64,000 nucleotides of DNA from Cognataquiflexum nitidum. GTDB taxonomy: Bacteria > Bacteroidota > Bacteroidia > Cytophagales > Cyclobacteriaceae. Each line of letters opens with the position of its first letter. Position 1 is the stretch's first letter. Below, piece after piece: positions 52,698 to 63,800 of the stretch. Location of the stretch: the NCBI RefSeq assembly GCF_022538055.1, contig NZ_JAKZAM010000012.1:1-64000 (forward strand), given 5' to 3'. The translations under genes were made by a program, and so were the position numbers. The notes beneath the pieces are model-generated. The model was given only the letters and a program-made list of their open reading frames with translations, did not search any database and had not been told where the DNA came from.

Positions 52698-53599
52698 TGG
52701 AAAAAATTAAAATTATCGACCTGCATTTTCAAAACAAGAAAGATGCCATTGCCAGCTTTTTGGTAGAAACCTCTATTGGCCCTATTCTCATTGAAGCCGG
52801 TCCGGCTAGTACATTTGACCAACTCAGCCATGGCATCTCCAAGTGTGGTTATTCTCTTGAGGACATCAAGCATGTATTATTAACTCATATTCATTTTGAC
52901 CATGCAGGGGCAGCATGGAAGCTTGCCGAAGCCGGATCAAAAATATACGTCCATCCCTTTGGGGCCCCACATCTGGCTTCACCGGAAAAGCTGTGGAATT
53001 CGGCTTCTCAGATTTATGGAGATGACATGGACAGACTCTGGGGAAAAATGAAACCCATCCCGGTAAGCCAAATAATCGAAGTCGGAGACGGGCAAGAACT
53101 TGAATTTGGCAGTACAAAAATAAAATCACTTCATACTCCCGGGCATGCAGTACACCATATCGCGTGGAAGATGGGGGAGATTATTTTCACAGGTGATGTG
53201 GCAGGAGTCAAAATAGACGGAGGACCCGTGATGCCTCCCTGCCCTCCACCGGACATCCACCTTGAGGCATGGAAAAAATCACTTGCGATCTTAAAGAGCC
53301 AAAAACCAAAGGAATTGTACCTCACTCATTTTGGAATCATTGATACGGTAGATTATCATTTGGATGGTCTTTCATACGTGTTGGACGATTGGGCTGATTG
53401 GATAAAACCCTATTTTGAGAAAAGTGTGGACCAAGCTGAAGTTGTTCCTCTTTTTATGGAGTATTCCAAATCGCAATTTTTGAGAGATGGATGTTCAAAT
53501 GAACTGATCCAAATCTATGAATATGCCAACCCAAGCTGGATGTCAGTAGCAGGTCTTTATCGATATTGGAAGCTTAAAAATCAAGGCAAGTTAAATTAA
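52697..53599 (+). CDS. MBL-fold metallo-hydrolase
   Basis: 300 residues. The zinc-binding motif LTHIHFDHAG (H-x-H-x-D-H) is intact, along with LHTPGHAVHH, FTGDVAG and YLTHFG. It starts within the stop codon of the SRAP gene. The family covers glyoxalase II-like and other hydrolases; the operon link to a DNA-repair protein does not determine the substrate. It ends before the promoter of the FabH gene. Confidence 0.88.
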   Translation: MEKIKIIDLHFQNKKDAIASFLVETSIGPILIEAGPASTFDQLSHGISKCGYSLEDIKHVLLTHIHFDHAGAAWKLAEAGSKIYVHPFGAPHLASPEKLWNSASQIYGDDMDRLWGKMKPIPVSQIIEVGDGQELEFGSTKIKSLHTPGHAVHHIAWKMGEIIFTGDVAGVKIDGGPVMPPCPPPDIHLEAWKKSLAILKSQKPKELYLTHFGIIDTVDYHLDGLSYVLDDWADWIKPYFEKSVDQAEVVPLFMEYSKSQFLRDGCSNELIQIYEYANPSWMSVAGLYRYWKLKNQGKLN

Positions 53600-53657
53600 C
53601 CCTTTTTTTTAAATCATATACAAATATCGACTTACAGTGCCGTTTCAATTTTTGTTT

Positions 53658-53688
53658 TTTGGTATTCAAAAAGGAAATGGGATATTTG
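53658..53688 (+). promoter_or_regulatory. Promoter of the fabH-like gene
   Basis: TTTG at 53658-53661, 19-base spacer, GATATTTG at 53681-53688, one base from the TAnnTTTG consensus. Start of transcription near 53695, 44 bases before the ATG. Confidence 0.5.
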
Positions 53689-53738
53689 CAACAACCAATT
53701 AGGAACACAACAACAAGACCCAAAATACTTTTACGGCC

Positions 53739-54737
53739 ATGTACAAATCCAAAATCACAGGAGTGGGACATTATGTTCCCGATAGAATCATCACCAATGA
53801 ATATCTATCCACTATCATGGATACCAATGACGCCTGGATCGTGGAGCGCACCGGAATCCAAGAAAGAAGGTGGTTTACTCCCGGAAAAGATACTTTGGCC
53901 AGTATGTCTGTCAACGCCTCCAAGATGGCATTGGAAAGAGCAGGATTATCCAATAAAGATATAGACTTCATCATTTTTGCGACTATAACACCGGATTATT
54001 TCCTTCCCGGAGAAGGGGTATTGTTGCAAAGAGAACTTGGCATGCAGGGAATTGGAGCATTGGATATCAGAAATGCCTGTTCAGGATTTATTTATGCACT
54101 TTCGATAGCAGATCAGTTCATCAAAACCGGGATGTACAAAAACATCCTTGTGGTGGGCGGAGAAATCCAATCTTCGGCTTTGGATAAAAGTGACGAAGGA
54201 AGATCGAGTGCGGTCATATTTGCCGATGGGGCAGGCGCCGTGATTTTGAGTAGGTCTAATTCTGAAAAATCGGCAATCCTTTCTACCCACCTCCATGCTG
54301 ACGGTGACCATGCCGAAGAGTTGTACTGCTCGTCTCCAAGCAGTTGTCAGGAAGTAAGGATATCCAAGGAAATGATAGAGAGAGGTGACTTTTTTCTTAA
54401 GATGAACGGAAACGCCGTATTCAAACATGCAGTGGTGAGGTTTGCAGAGGTAATTCAGGAAGCCTTAGAAGCCAATGGCAAGACCAAAGAAGATATTGAC
54501 CTTCTTGTCCCCCATCAGGCCAACCTTAGAATCAGCAATTATATCCAACAAAAATTAGGTTTGCCTGACCACAAGGTGTTTAATAATATCATGTATTATG
54601 GAAATACGACAGCAGGTACTATTCCTATCGCTTTGAGTGAAGCCTTTGAACAAGGTAAATTGAAAGAGGGCGATTTGATTTGCCTCGCCGCGTTTGGAAG
54701 TGGTTTTACCTGGGCATCAGCACTATTGAATTGGTAA
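53739..54737 (+). CDS. fabH: 3-oxoacyl-ACP synthase III (FabH-like)
   Basis: 332 residues. The KAS III triad is visible: Cys114 in RNACSGFIYA, His in LVPHQANLRIS and Asn in YYGNTTAGTIP. DAWIVERTGIQERRW is the conserved N-terminal block. It condenses an acyl-CoA starter with malonyl-ACP; it could be the housekeeping enzyme or a paralogue, as Bacteroidota often carry several. A hypothetical gene follows after 4 bases, so the two are probably cotranscribed. Confidence 0.9.
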   Translation: MYKSKITGVGHYVPDRIITNEYLSTIMDTNDAWIVERTGIQERRWFTPGKDTLASMSVNASKMALERAGLSNKDIDFIIFATITPDYFLPGEGVLLQRELGMQGIGALDIRNACSGFIYALSIADQFIKTGMYKNILVVGGEIQSSALDKSDEGRSSAVIFADGAGAVILSRSNSEKSAILSTHLHADGDHAEELYCSSPSSCQEVRISKEMIERGDFFLKMNGNAVFKHAVVRFAEVIQEALEANGKTKEDIDLLVPHQANLRISNYIQQKLGLPDHKVFNNIMYYGNTTAGTIPIALSEAFEQGKLKEGDLICLAAFGSGFTWASALLNW

Positions 54738-54741
54738 TCCA

Positions 54742-55299
54742 ATGGACGGTGTGAGCCTTGATTTACAACTCCTTCAGGACAAAGCCCTTTTTCAAAAATT
54801 AAAGGAACAATCTGATGTAGTGGAAAATCTTTTTGCTGCCCTCGCGAATGATTTTCCCCAATCAGAACTATCAAAATTCCATCCTGACTCAAAGGGGACT
54901 AAAGTCTCCAAAGGGCATAATCTGGAAAATGCACCTTACCAGGTTCTCGACTTGGTAAGGGAATTTGATTCAAAAAAAGGATTCAATATCCGGATTTTGA
55001 ACTGGTGGGGCCAAGGGCTGTTTATTTTTGTATACATGGGATATCTTACCTATGAAAAAAAGTTTTTTTTTCCAGCAAATCTTTTAGAAAGCTATCAGGA
55101 TTGTAAGCACTCTTCTCCTTGGGCCTATGGATCCATCATAAATGGCCAAACTGCCATTGAGGTCCAAAACAGCCAAAATCTTCCCAAAAACCAAGATTTT
55201 TTTCAGGTCTTCAAACAGATAGTACCTTCCTCGGAAATATCCGAAACCCACCTGATGTTAAAAAAAGAAATTAGGTTTATCCTAGATAATCCTTATTAA
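54742..55299 (+). CDS. Conserved hypothetical protein in operon with fabH-like gene
   Basis: 185 residues, no signal peptide and no recognised domain. It starts 4 bases after the FabH-like stop. The body is helical at the N-terminus (LQLLQDKALFQKLKEQSDVV), then mixed beta (FNIRILNWWGQGLFIFVYMG), and ends in a short helix. Function unknown; the close spacing suggests a link to lipid metabolism, but this is inference only. Confidence 0.6.
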   Translation: MDGVSLDLQLLQDKALFQKLKEQSDVVENLFAALANDFPQSELSKFHPDSKGTKVSKGHNLENAPYQVLDLVREFDSKKGFNIRILNWWGQGLFIFVYMGYLTYEKKFFFPANLLESYQDCKHSSPWAYGSIINGQTAIEVQNSQNLPKNQDFFQVFKQIVPSSEISETHLMLKKEIRFILDNPY

Positions 55300-55385
55300 T
55301 TCTTTCCTTATTTCATAAATAGCGCTAATTTAGAACCTCATTTGTAGGGATACCGTTATTCAACAAAAACAAGAAGCCAACCTAT

Positions 55386-56966
55386 ATGAAATATATTTTT
55401 GGAGTAATTTTCCTGATTATTTCTCTCAGCTTATCTGCCCAAGACAATCAGAATCTAGTTTCTCTTTTCAACTCAGATTCATCTTTGATCGGAACAGGTG
55501 TGTTGCGAAATGGTAAAATGGAAGGCCTTTGGAGATTTCAAAATACCAAGACAAAGAATCTTGTACAAACCATTACTTTTAGCCAAGGTATTAGAGAAGG
55601 TGTTACGGTCAGTTTTCATCCCAATTCTAACAAACATATAGAAGCTGAATATCGCTCGAACAGGTTGAATGGATTTTATAAAGAATATGATAGGACGGGT
55701 ACGTTAAAAACTGAAATGGTATTCAGCGACAGCGTCACAGTGGGTCCCTATAGAGAATATTATGCTCGAGAAGGACAGCCTGCCTATGTAAATCCAAAAC
55801 AAGTGAAAATAGAGGGTCAGTTTGTCAACGGCAAAAGACATGGCAAATGGGTTACATTCTACAATACAGGAGACCTAGCTGTCATCCAAACATATGAAAA
55901 CGGAAAAGTAGAAGGACCACATATAGAATATACCCCTGAAGGAGACGTCATGCTTCAAGTCAATTATAAAAACGACGTCCCACATGGCCAATTTACGAGG
56001 TATTCTTTTGGTAGCATGGTCGAGGAAACAGGTGAATTTGTAAACGGAAGGCGGGTTGGAAAATGGCTGACATATTTTTCAGGCTCCAAAACCGTAGAAT
56101 CTGAAAGGTTTTATGACGATTTGGGAAATAAGACGGGGGAATGGAAGTTTTATTACGAAAACAAAAGAACAGCAAGAATCGAAAAATATGAAAATGACCT
56201 TCCTGTAGGTACATGGGAGGAATTTTTCCCTAGCAGAGCGCTCTCCAAGAGAAAAAACTATGAATTGGGAATGCCGGCAGGCACTTATATAGAAAACCAT
56301 CCCAATGGCAATGTATCCGTGCAGGGTCAATATTCAAATGGAGGAAAAGATGGACTTTGGAAGAGCTACTTTCCTGAGGGGACAATCTATTCTATAGGAG
56401 AATACAAAAACGATTTGAAAACAGGACTCTGGAAGTATTTCAATAAAATCGGAATTTTGATCGCTGAAGGTGAGTATACTTTAGGTTCTGAAAATGGACA
56501 ATGGTTTTACTATTATGACGGTGGACAGCTAAAATCTGTAGGAAGTTATTTTCTTGGATTCGAAGATGGTACTTGGGGATTGTTTTATGACAATAAAAAA
56601 TTGACCCAAGAGGAATATTGGAACAATGGCAGGTTGATCAATGTGGGCGATTACTATTCCTATGAGGGGGATAAAACTCTGGAAAAAGGATCACTTACGG
56701 ACGGGAATGGTACAAGAATAACTTACTATACCACCGGCACAAAAGAATCTGAGGGGGCTTATGTCAATGGAAAACCTGAAGGCCTTTGGATATACTACCA
56801 TGATACCGGAAAAAAAGCCTCTGAAGGACAAATGATAGACGGCAAAAAAGAAGGATCTTGGAGGTATTACAATATCAGTGGGCGACTCGAACAAGTCATC
56901 AACTACAAAGAGGATGAAATAGTAGTTGAAAATCAGGAATCCCTTCAGACCATGTTCAATTTTTGA
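55386..56966 (+). CDS. Secreted MORN-variant (YwqK-like) repeat protein
   Basis: 526 residues with a signal peptide (YIFGVIFLIISLSLSAQ). The rest is built from about 20 MORN-variant repeats, e.g. NGKRHGKWVTFYNTGD, KNDLKTGLWKYFNKIG, NGKPEGLWIYYHDTGK, DGKKEGSWRYYNISGR, each a short beta hairpin with G-x-W-x-x-Y. Some members are labelled YwqK-type antitoxins, but the signal peptide and length point to a secreted or periplasmic structural role. No partner toxin is seen nearby. Confidence 0.85.
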   Translation: MKYIFGVIFLIISLSLSAQDNQNLVSLFNSDSSLIGTGVLRNGKMEGLWRFQNTKTKNLVQTITFSQGIREGVTVSFHPNSNKHIEAEYRSNRLNGFYKEYDRTGTLKTEMVFSDSVTVGPYREYYAREGQPAYVNPKQVKIEGQFVNGKRHGKWVTFYNTGDLAVIQTYENGKVEGPHIEYTPEGDVMLQVNYKNDVPHGQFTRYSFGSMVEETGEFVNGRRVGKWLTYFSGSKTVESERFYDDLGNKTGEWKFYYENKRTARIEKYENDLPVGTWEEFFPSRALSKRKNYELGMPAGTYIENHPNGNVSVQGQYSNGGKDGLWKSYFPEGTIYSIGEYKNDLKTGLWKYFNKIGILIAEGEYTLGSENGQWFYYYDGGQLKSVGSYFLGFEDGTWGLFYDNKKLTQEEYWNNGRLINVGDYYSYEGDKTLEKGSLTDGNGTRITYYTTGTKESEGAYVNGKPEGLWIYYHDTGKKASEGQMIDGKKEGSWRYYNISGRLEQVINYKEDEIVVENQESLQTMFNF

Positions 56967-57014
56967 TTTCGGCAAAACACTTTTGAAGTTCTTACTGTTT
57001 TAAAAATAAAAACC

Positions 57015-57188
57015 ATGTTTGGACTATTTAAGAAAAAATCAGAGTTGGAAAAACTCCAGGACAGTTATAAGGAAATGCTAGAGAAGGCACACAAAATATC
57101 TCATAGCAACAGAACTTTGGCAGACAAGATGTCAGCAGAGGCCGAAGAAATAGCAAAAAAAATTGATTTACTCAAAAAAAAGGGGTAA
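57015..57188 (+). CDS. Lacal_2735/DUF6435 family small protein
   Basis: 57 residues, starting MFGLFKKKSELEKLQDSY and containing AEAEEIAKKIDLL. The length, MFGLFKKKSE start and helical Glu/Lys-rich body match the Lacal_2735 (DUF6435) family of very small cytosolic Bacteroidota proteins. Its function is unknown. A strong terminator follows 5 bases after the stop, which supports it being a real gene. Confidence 0.78.
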   Translation: MFGLFKKKSELEKLQDSYKEMLEKAHKISHSNRTLADKMSAEAEEIAKKIDLLKKKG

Positions 57189-57192
57189 ATCC

Positions 57193-57224
57193 AAAAGCCC
57201 GATAGGAGACTATCGGGCTTTTTT
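57193..57224 (+). terminator. Terminator of the DUF6435 gene
   Basis: AAAAGCCCGATAG / CTATCGGGCTTTT, 13-bp stem, 4-base loop, followed by T. Confidence 0.92.
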
Positions 57225-57396
57225 ATGAATACCATTTTCAATTGTTTTTTCACTTTATTTTGGCACTTTTCTATAATCAGCAATTAGAATAAAAAATTGC
57301 TAAAACGATTTTTCTAAATATATTATTTTAATTTATAATTTAATATAAAACTTAATTCTTTACAATACCGTAAAACACGATAAGTAACTAAACCAA

Positions 57397-58752
57397 ATGA
57401 ATATGAAAAGGTCAACAATTTATCGGCTAAGTTTCCTGATCCTGTTTGGATTAGGAATGGTTTTCAGTCAAGAATCCAAAGCTTTCCCCAACCATGGCGT
57501 TTCCTTTCAGGTGTTTTACAATGAATTAAGCCCTTTTGGAGACTGGATTATGGATCCAGCTTATGGTTATGTCTGGGTTCCTTTTGTAGATCAAGGATTT
57601 CACCCTTACGCGACCAATGGATATTGGGAAATGACAAATTTTGGAAACACCTGGGTTTCAAACTACCAATGGGGATGGGCACCTTTCCACTATGGTCGCT
57701 GGTTCAGAAGCAATTACTATGGCTGGGCTTGGGTACCGGGATACGAATGGGGACCTGCATGGGTAAATTGGAGAACAGGCGGCGGGTACTACGGATGGGC
57801 ACCCTTGGGCCCTGGAGTTCATGTCAATGTCTCCTTGCATATTCCATCCAACTATTGGGTATTTGTCCCCCAAAGGAGATTTAGATCAAGAAATTTCTTT
57901 AGGTATTGTGCTCCTACATACCATGTGCCGCATATCTACCAAAGAACTACTGTCATCAGCAACACCTATGTTTATAACAACAGCACCTATTATTCAGGAC
58001 CTTCAAGGAGGGATATTGAACGATCCACAAGGACTGTTGTACCGGTATATCAAGTAAGTGATTCTTCTAAACCCGGAAGATCTGTGGTCCAAAATGACAG
58101 GCTGAGTGTTTACAGGCCGGAAGTAAGGCAGGTCAAAGAACGAGATGAAAATCCAAGACCTTCGAGGGTATTTACAGCAGAGGAGTATAGGGAAAAATCC
58201 ATCATGGGCAGCAGGTCAGGAGCATCTTCCTCCCGAAGTATACAAAACCCAACCTCCCCTGAGTCAAATAGAGAGGTAACTCAGAATCGGGTAATCCAAA
58301 GAAATGACCAAAGAAACCCAAATGCTGACCGATATGGCAACTCAGCTCCATCAAGAAATAATCAGAGCGCCGGCAGAAGTAACTCGTATGAACAACCTCA
58401 GCCAAGAACTCAAAGTAGGCCCGAACAAGCTCCAAATTCTGTGACAAGATCAAGGAGTGCTGCCTCATCAAGTGTAAATGGAAATTCCAGGTCCTCTCAG
58501 GTTCCGCAATCTCAAAAACCTGATGTGTCAAGAACTATTGAGAATTCAAAAAGACAAGCAGAGTCAACAAGACAAGAGGTAAATCAAAGAAGTCAGGAAG
58601 TCATCAAAAGACAACCTACTCCAAGTCGACAAAGCCCACCTGCAGTAAATTCGAGACAGGAAACCAAGCCGGCCCGAAGTTCAGAACCCAATTCCAGTTC
58701 GGGAAATAGAGCAGCTTCATCATCACGGGGTGGTGGCAGAGGAGGAAACTAA
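57397..58752 (+). CDS. Secreted DUF6600-like protein with low-complexity tail
   Basis: 451 residues with a signal peptide (LSFLILFGLGMVFSQESKA); the ATG at 57403 is an alternative start. The N-terminal half is rich in Trp/Tyr/Gly repeats (YGYVWVPFVDQGFHPYA, YYGWAWVPGYEWGPAWVNW, GGGYYGWAPLGPGVH), as in DUF6600 proteins. The C-terminal half (about 240-451) is Ser/Arg/Gln/Pro/Asn-rich and probably unstructured, ending in GGGRGGN. No catalytic motif seen; a cell-envelope role is likely but unproven. Confidence 0.7.
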   Translation: MNMKRSTIYRLSFLILFGLGMVFSQESKAFPNHGVSFQVFYNELSPFGDWIMDPAYGYVWVPFVDQGFHPYATNGYWEMTNFGNTWVSNYQWGWAPFHYGRWFRSNYYGWAWVPGYEWGPAWVNWRTGGGYYGWAPLGPGVHVNVSLHIPSNYWVFVPQRRFRSRNFFRYCAPTYHVPHIYQRTTVISNTYVYNNSTYYSGPSRRDIERSTRTVVPVYQVSDSSKPGRSVVQNDRLSVYRPEVRQVKERDENPRPSRVFTAEEYREKSIMGSRSGASSSRSIQNPTSPESNREVTQNRVIQRNDQRNPNADRYGNSAPSRNNQSAGRSNSYEQPQPRTQSRPEQAPNSVTRSRSAASSSVNGNSRSSQVPQSQKPDVSRTIENSKRQAESTRQEVNQRSQEVIKRQPTPSRQSPPAVNSRQETKPARSSEPNSSSGNRAASSSRGGGRGGN

Positions 58753-58760
58753 ACCCAGAT

Positions 58761-58786
58761 AAAAAGAGGCCCTTAGGCCTCTTTTT
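58761..58786. terminator. Bidirectional terminator between convergent genes
   Basis: AAAAAGAGGCC / GGCCTCTTTTT, 11-bp stem with loop CTTA; it follows the DUF6600 gene and ends at the minus-strand stop codon of the cupin gene. Confidence 0.9.
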
Positions 58787-59306
58787 ATTTTCTTGAATAA
58801 TCATCCTGCAATCGGACGATATCGTCTTCGTCCGAAGGATTATCAGGATCTGTATGCATCCAGATTTCTGCTACCAGACCCCAATTATTTTTTCCTATAA
58901 GTCTGTGTCTTTCTCCTTTATCCAACACTACCAATTCTCCGATTTTCATATCTGATGCTTCTACCTGTTCGTCAGTATTGCTCCTGACAATCCCTGAAGC
59001 TCCGGCAATCAGTTTCCATACTTCTTCTCTCCTAAAGTGATACTGCCAGGAAAGTCTTTTGTGGGGAGCTACGATGAGAAATTTTGGGCTTAGCTTTTGA
59101 TCCATTTGCCTTGAGGTCAATTCAAGCTCAGGAAAAAACATATTTTTGAATTCAGCAATTTGACCTTCTGAAACAACAAAAAAACCTCCCCAAGGTCTGT
59201 TTAAGTCCTTTTGAATGATATTGAAACCCATTTCCTGTACCTTCCTTTCAAGCATTTCAAAAATTTCTTTCGGGCTTGAAGATGAACTAAAATTCAATTC
59301 TCTCAT
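58785..59306 (-). CDS. Mannose-6-phosphate isomerase type II-like cupin
   Basis: 173 residues of the cupin superfamily. RPWGGFFVVSEG, LIVAPHKRLSWQYHFRREEVW, LDKGERHRLIG and AEIWMHTDPDNPSDEDDIVR match the C-terminal isomerase domain of type II phosphomannose isomerases, present alone here without a GDP-mannose pyrophosphorylase domain. It probably isomerises hexose 6-phosphates or a related sugar. It is divergent from the ROK regulator at 59545. Confidence 0.82.
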   Translation of the reverse strand: MRELNFSSSSSPKEIFEMLERKVQEMGFNIIQKDLNRPWGGFFVVSEGQIAEFKNMFFPELELTSRQMDQKLSPKFLIVAPHKRLSWQYHFRREEVWKLIAGASGIVRSNTDEQVEASDMKIGELVVLDKGERHRLIGKNNWGLVAEIWMHTDPDNPSDEDDIVRLQDDYSRK

Positions 59307-59544
59307 TTTTTTATCGCATTATACAGTAAAGTTGGAAGATTTGATTGTATTACAAAAATTTAATTTTTGAAAAGGACCTCCAATAAAGAAGGTTATAAAA
59401 TAAAAAGTTCTATAACCTGCCATTATCATCTTACAATTTTGAATATAAATTACAGTAAAAGACCTATGATAATTGATTTTTTTTAGTAAGCCCTTTTGAT
59501 ATGCTTTAAAAAATCATTTAATTGGCTTTTCTTAACGCCAGATA

Positions 59545-60783
59545 ATGAACCTAATAAACCCCAAAAAAAACCTTGAGAAAATTCAGGGAGTGGTAGAAAC
59601 GAAAAGTTATACCAACAAGTTGAAGTTGATAAAAAACCTGTATACCAAAGGAAGCAACACTGCCGGTGAAATATGTATTGAAGTGGGTATTTCTCTTCCA
59701 ACGGTCAATTCTTTACTGGGAGATCTGATGTCTTCAGGGGAAGTAATTAAAAATGGCAGGGCGGAATCGCAGGGAGGAAGAAAACCTGATCTTTACCAAT
59801 TGGCAGGCGATGCATTTTACGTTCTTTCTGTTGACATCAATAAATTCAGAGTGAGGGTTGCTATATATAACAGTGCAAATGAAGCTGTCACTGAAGATGA
59901 AACCATAAAAATCACACTTAACAATGAAAAGGAAACTTTCGATCAGATTTGTGATTTCATTTTAACCCATAAAAACAAATCAGGAATTCCTGATGAGAAA
60001 ATTATTGCGATAGGGATTTCTATGCCTGGACTGATAGATTCCATTCACGGCATCAACCATACCTACCTGAAGTTCGGAAAGAAAAGTCTTGTAGAAAATT
60101 TTGAAGCAAAGCTTGAAAGAAGGGTTTTTTTGGAAAATGATGCCCGGTCCATGACCTTAGCCGAATTTAAATTCGGTCAGAAAGACAATTACAGAAATGT
60201 ACTTGGCATATTTATCGGTTGGGGAATTGGTCTTGGAATAATCATTGACGGAAAAATCTACCAAGGAGCCTCGGGATTTGCAGGGGAATTTAGCCACTCT
60301 CCTATTTTTGATTCAAGTGACATCACCTGTACATGTGGTAAAAAAGGTTGCCTAGAATCAGTGGCCTCGGGGACTGCGATTGTCAGGATGGCCAAAGAGG
60401 CCATTGCCACCGACAGTGATTCGATCCTGTCACGAATGGTTAGAGAAAACAACCATGAGATAGAACCCTTCCTGGTAGTGGATGCGGCCTTGGCAGGGGA
60501 CCAAAGGGCGATTACCATACTTTCGGAAGTCGGTCTGGATTTAGGAAGAGGAATTTCAATTCTTATTCAGCTTCTCAATCCTGAAATGATCATCATTGGA
60601 GGATCTGTAGCAGAGGCAAAACAATATCTTATAACCCCTATCCAACAGGCTTTGAATATATACAGCATGGCCAAGGCAAGGGAAAATACCGAATTGGCAT
60701 TATACAAGCTTGGCAAGGAAGTGGGCTTGCTTGGAGGTGTGGCTGTGGTCAATGAAAAGATCTTTGACGATGTACTTCAGTAA
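59545..60783 (+). CDS. ROK-family transcriptional regulator
   Basis: 412 residues. A winged-HTH at about 20-80 (GEICIEVGISLPTVNSLLGD) precedes a ROK sugar-kinase-like domain with GISMPGLID, FLENDARSMTLAEF and the zinc-binding C-T-C-G-K-K-G-C-L-E signature. Such NagC/XylR-type proteins sense a sugar and repress catabolic genes. It is divergent from the phosphomannose isomerase-like gene and 40 bases upstream of the large FG-GAP gene, either of which could be a target. Confidence 0.9.
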   Translation: MNLINPKKNLEKIQGVVETKSYTNKLKLIKNLYTKGSNTAGEICIEVGISLPTVNSLLGDLMSSGEVIKNGRAESQGGRKPDLYQLAGDAFYVLSVDINKFRVRVAIYNSANEAVTEDETIKITLNNEKETFDQICDFILTHKNKSGIPDEKIIAIGISMPGLIDSIHGINHTYLKFGKKSLVENFEAKLERRVFLENDARSMTLAEFKFGQKDNYRNVLGIFIGWGIGLGIIIDGKIYQGASGFAGEFSHSPIFDSSDITCTCGKKGCLESVASGTAIVRMAKEAIATDSDSILSRMVRENNHEIEPFLVVDAALAGDQRAITILSEVGLDLGRGISILIQLLNPEMIIIGGSVAEAKQYLITPIQQALNIYSMAKARENTELALYKLGKEVGLLGGVAVVNEKIFDDVLQ

Positions 60784-60823
60784 GGCCAAGTTGATTCAGG
60801 TTTCAATTTAAGTTGGACGAAGT

Positions 60824-63800
60824 ATGGATTACCTGAAAAGTAATATGATAAAGGAGCGTTCAAATTCCGTTATACTTTTGTTGGTTGTGATTACCGGGGC
60901 AGGGCTGTTTTTTTTGTCAGGAACAGAAAAAAACAAAACCGGTGCTTTTGAACTCCTTCCTTCCAAAAAAACCGGAGTGACTTTTTCAAATACACTGAAA
61001 GAAGACCAGAAAAATAATATTCTCACCTACGAATATTTTTACAATGGTGGCGGGGTTGCTGTAGGAGACATCAACAATGACGGGCTTGAAGATATATTTT
61101 TCACCGGAAACATGACAGATAATGTCCTTTATCTCAATCAAGGTGATTTCAAATTCAAAGACATTTCCAAAACGGCAGGAGTAAAAGGTAAAAAATCCTG
61201 GACGACCGGCGTAACTATGGCTGATGTGAATGCCGACGGTTTGCTTGATATTTATGTCTGTTATTCAGGCAATGGAAATATTGATAGCCGGAGAAATGAA
61301 TTGTACATCAACCAAGGAAATCAGATCTTCAAAGAGGAAGCAGCTTCATATGGACTTGACGATCCCTCAAATAGCACCCAAGCCGTATTTTTTGATTTTG
61401 ACAAAGATGGAGATTTAGATATGTTCCTTTTGAATCATCACATTGAAGTCATCAATGAAATTGAATTTGACCAGGCAAGAGCTGTAAGACATCCATTTGC
61501 AGGGGATAAGTTGTACAGAAATGACGGTGGAAAGTTCACTGATATCAGCGAAGCGGCCGGGATCAAAGGCACAGCTTTGGGATTTGGGCTCGGGGTAGCG
61601 GCCTCTGATATCAATGGGGACGGATGGATCGATTTGTATATCAGCAACGATTATATCGAACCGGATTACCTTTATATCAATAATGGAGACGGCACATTTT
61701 CTGACCTGATGCCGGACATGCTGCAGCATATTTCTCACTTTTCTATGGGATCTGATATTTCCGATGTGAATAATGATGGGCTCATGGACATTTTTACCTT
61801 GGATATGCTTCCTGAGGACAACAAACGACAGAAACTGCTCTACGGTCCCGAAAATTATGAGCAATATGCCTTGATGGTCAACCGCGGATTCTACCATCAG
61901 CAGATGCGCAATATGCTGCATCTCAATCAAGGAAACGGATTATTCAGCGAAATCGGCCAACTTGCAGGTATTTCCAATACAGATTGGAGCTGGTCGGCTT
62001 TATTTTTTGATGCTACTAACTCGGGACATAAAGACCTCTTTATCAGCAATGGCTACTACAGAGATTATACAAACCGGGATTTTTTGAAATACAAGGGAGA
62101 TTATTATTTCAAATCAGCAGTTGCCAAAGAAAAAGCGGATACACTCCACCTTGTTACAAGCATGAGTTCAACACCTGTTTCCAATTATATTTTTGAAAAT
62201 AGAGGAAACCTGATTTTTGAGGACAAATCCAAAGATTGGGGAATGTACATTCCCAATTTCTCCAGTGGCTCAGCTTATGCCGATCTCAATAACGACGGTC
62301 AACTGGATCTTGTAGTAAACAATCAAAATCATGCTGCCTTTGTCTATGAAAACAAATACCGGGAATATAGTGGGAAAACGCAAAACTGGATTCAGGTCAA
62401 TCTCAAAGGGCAAGCTCCAAACACTTTGGGAATCGGGGCCAAAGTAGCAGTTTACATTTCTGGGCAAGCTCAATATCTCGAACAAATGCCAACGCGAGGA
62501 TTCCAATCTTCAGTTTCCCCAAGGTTACATTTTGGTTTGGGCCAAAGATCAAAAGTAGATTCTGTAATGGTAATATGGCCAAAAGGAAACATTCAGGTGG
62601 TAAAGAATATAGAAATCAACAGAATATTCGAAATACAAGAGACCAATTTATCAGAAACGCGCATTCCCAAAACAAAACAAAAAACTATTTTTCTACAGAC
62701 CGAATCTCAGGTTCCTTTCATTCATTCAGAATATGGATTCAATGACTTCAAGAGACAGCCCTTGTTACTTGAGATGCCCTCATACGTGGGGCCAATCACG
62801 GCGGCAGCTGACCTCAATGGAGATGGAAAAGAGGAGATTTTTGTAGGTGGCACAAAAGGCTCTCCGGGAAAAGTATTTCAATTTTTAAACGACACCTGGC
62901 AACCCATGGATTCATTTAAATCAGAAAGTGAATTTACTGACGCAGATGCTGCCTTTTTTGATGCCAATGGGGATGGGTTTTTGGATTTGTATATCTGTAG
63001 TGGAGGATATCATGATTACTTATCTAATGAGGAATCCCTTCAGGACAGGCTATATATCAATGATGGACAGGGAAACCTGAATATAAGCACCATATCGCTT
63101 CCAAAAATGCTAACGAGTACTTCCACAGTATCAGTAACTGATTTTAATAATGATGGCAACTTAGATCTTTTTGTAGGTGGAAGAATTATTCCGGGCAAAT
63201 ACCCCCAAACTCCCCAAAGTTATGTTTTGATAAATGACGGAAAAGGTAAGTTTTTAAATCTTTCTAGCCAGTTTCTTCCTCAAGAGGGAAAAATCGGCAT
63301 GGTTACCGATGCGGTGACCTTGGACCTGAATAAAGATGGATTTCAGGATCTAGTCATTGTGGGAGAATATATGCCTATCACAGTTTATATCAATGAAGGC
63401 GGAATTTATTTTACTGAAGTCACGAAGGAGTGGTTTGGGGAAGAAACTAAAGGCTGGTGGTCAAGTATAGCCACAGGAGACTTTGACAATGACGGAGACT
63501 TGGATTTGGTGGCAGGAAACTTCGGATTGAACTCGCAGGTAAAAACCAACATTTCCGAACCTCTAAAACTCTACTTTGGGGATTTTGACGACAACAGCTC
63601 CATCGATCCTATTTTGGTCAATTATGTTCAGGGAAATCCATTTCCTTTTCCTAGCAGGGACGAATTGTTGGATCAGGTTTATGGTTTCAGAAGTAAGTTT
63701 ACCGATTATGCAAGCTATGCCAATGCGGGCATAGAGCAGGTATTGACCCGAGAGCAGTTAGAAAATGCTTCAAAATTGGAAGCTACTGAGTTGAGGAGTA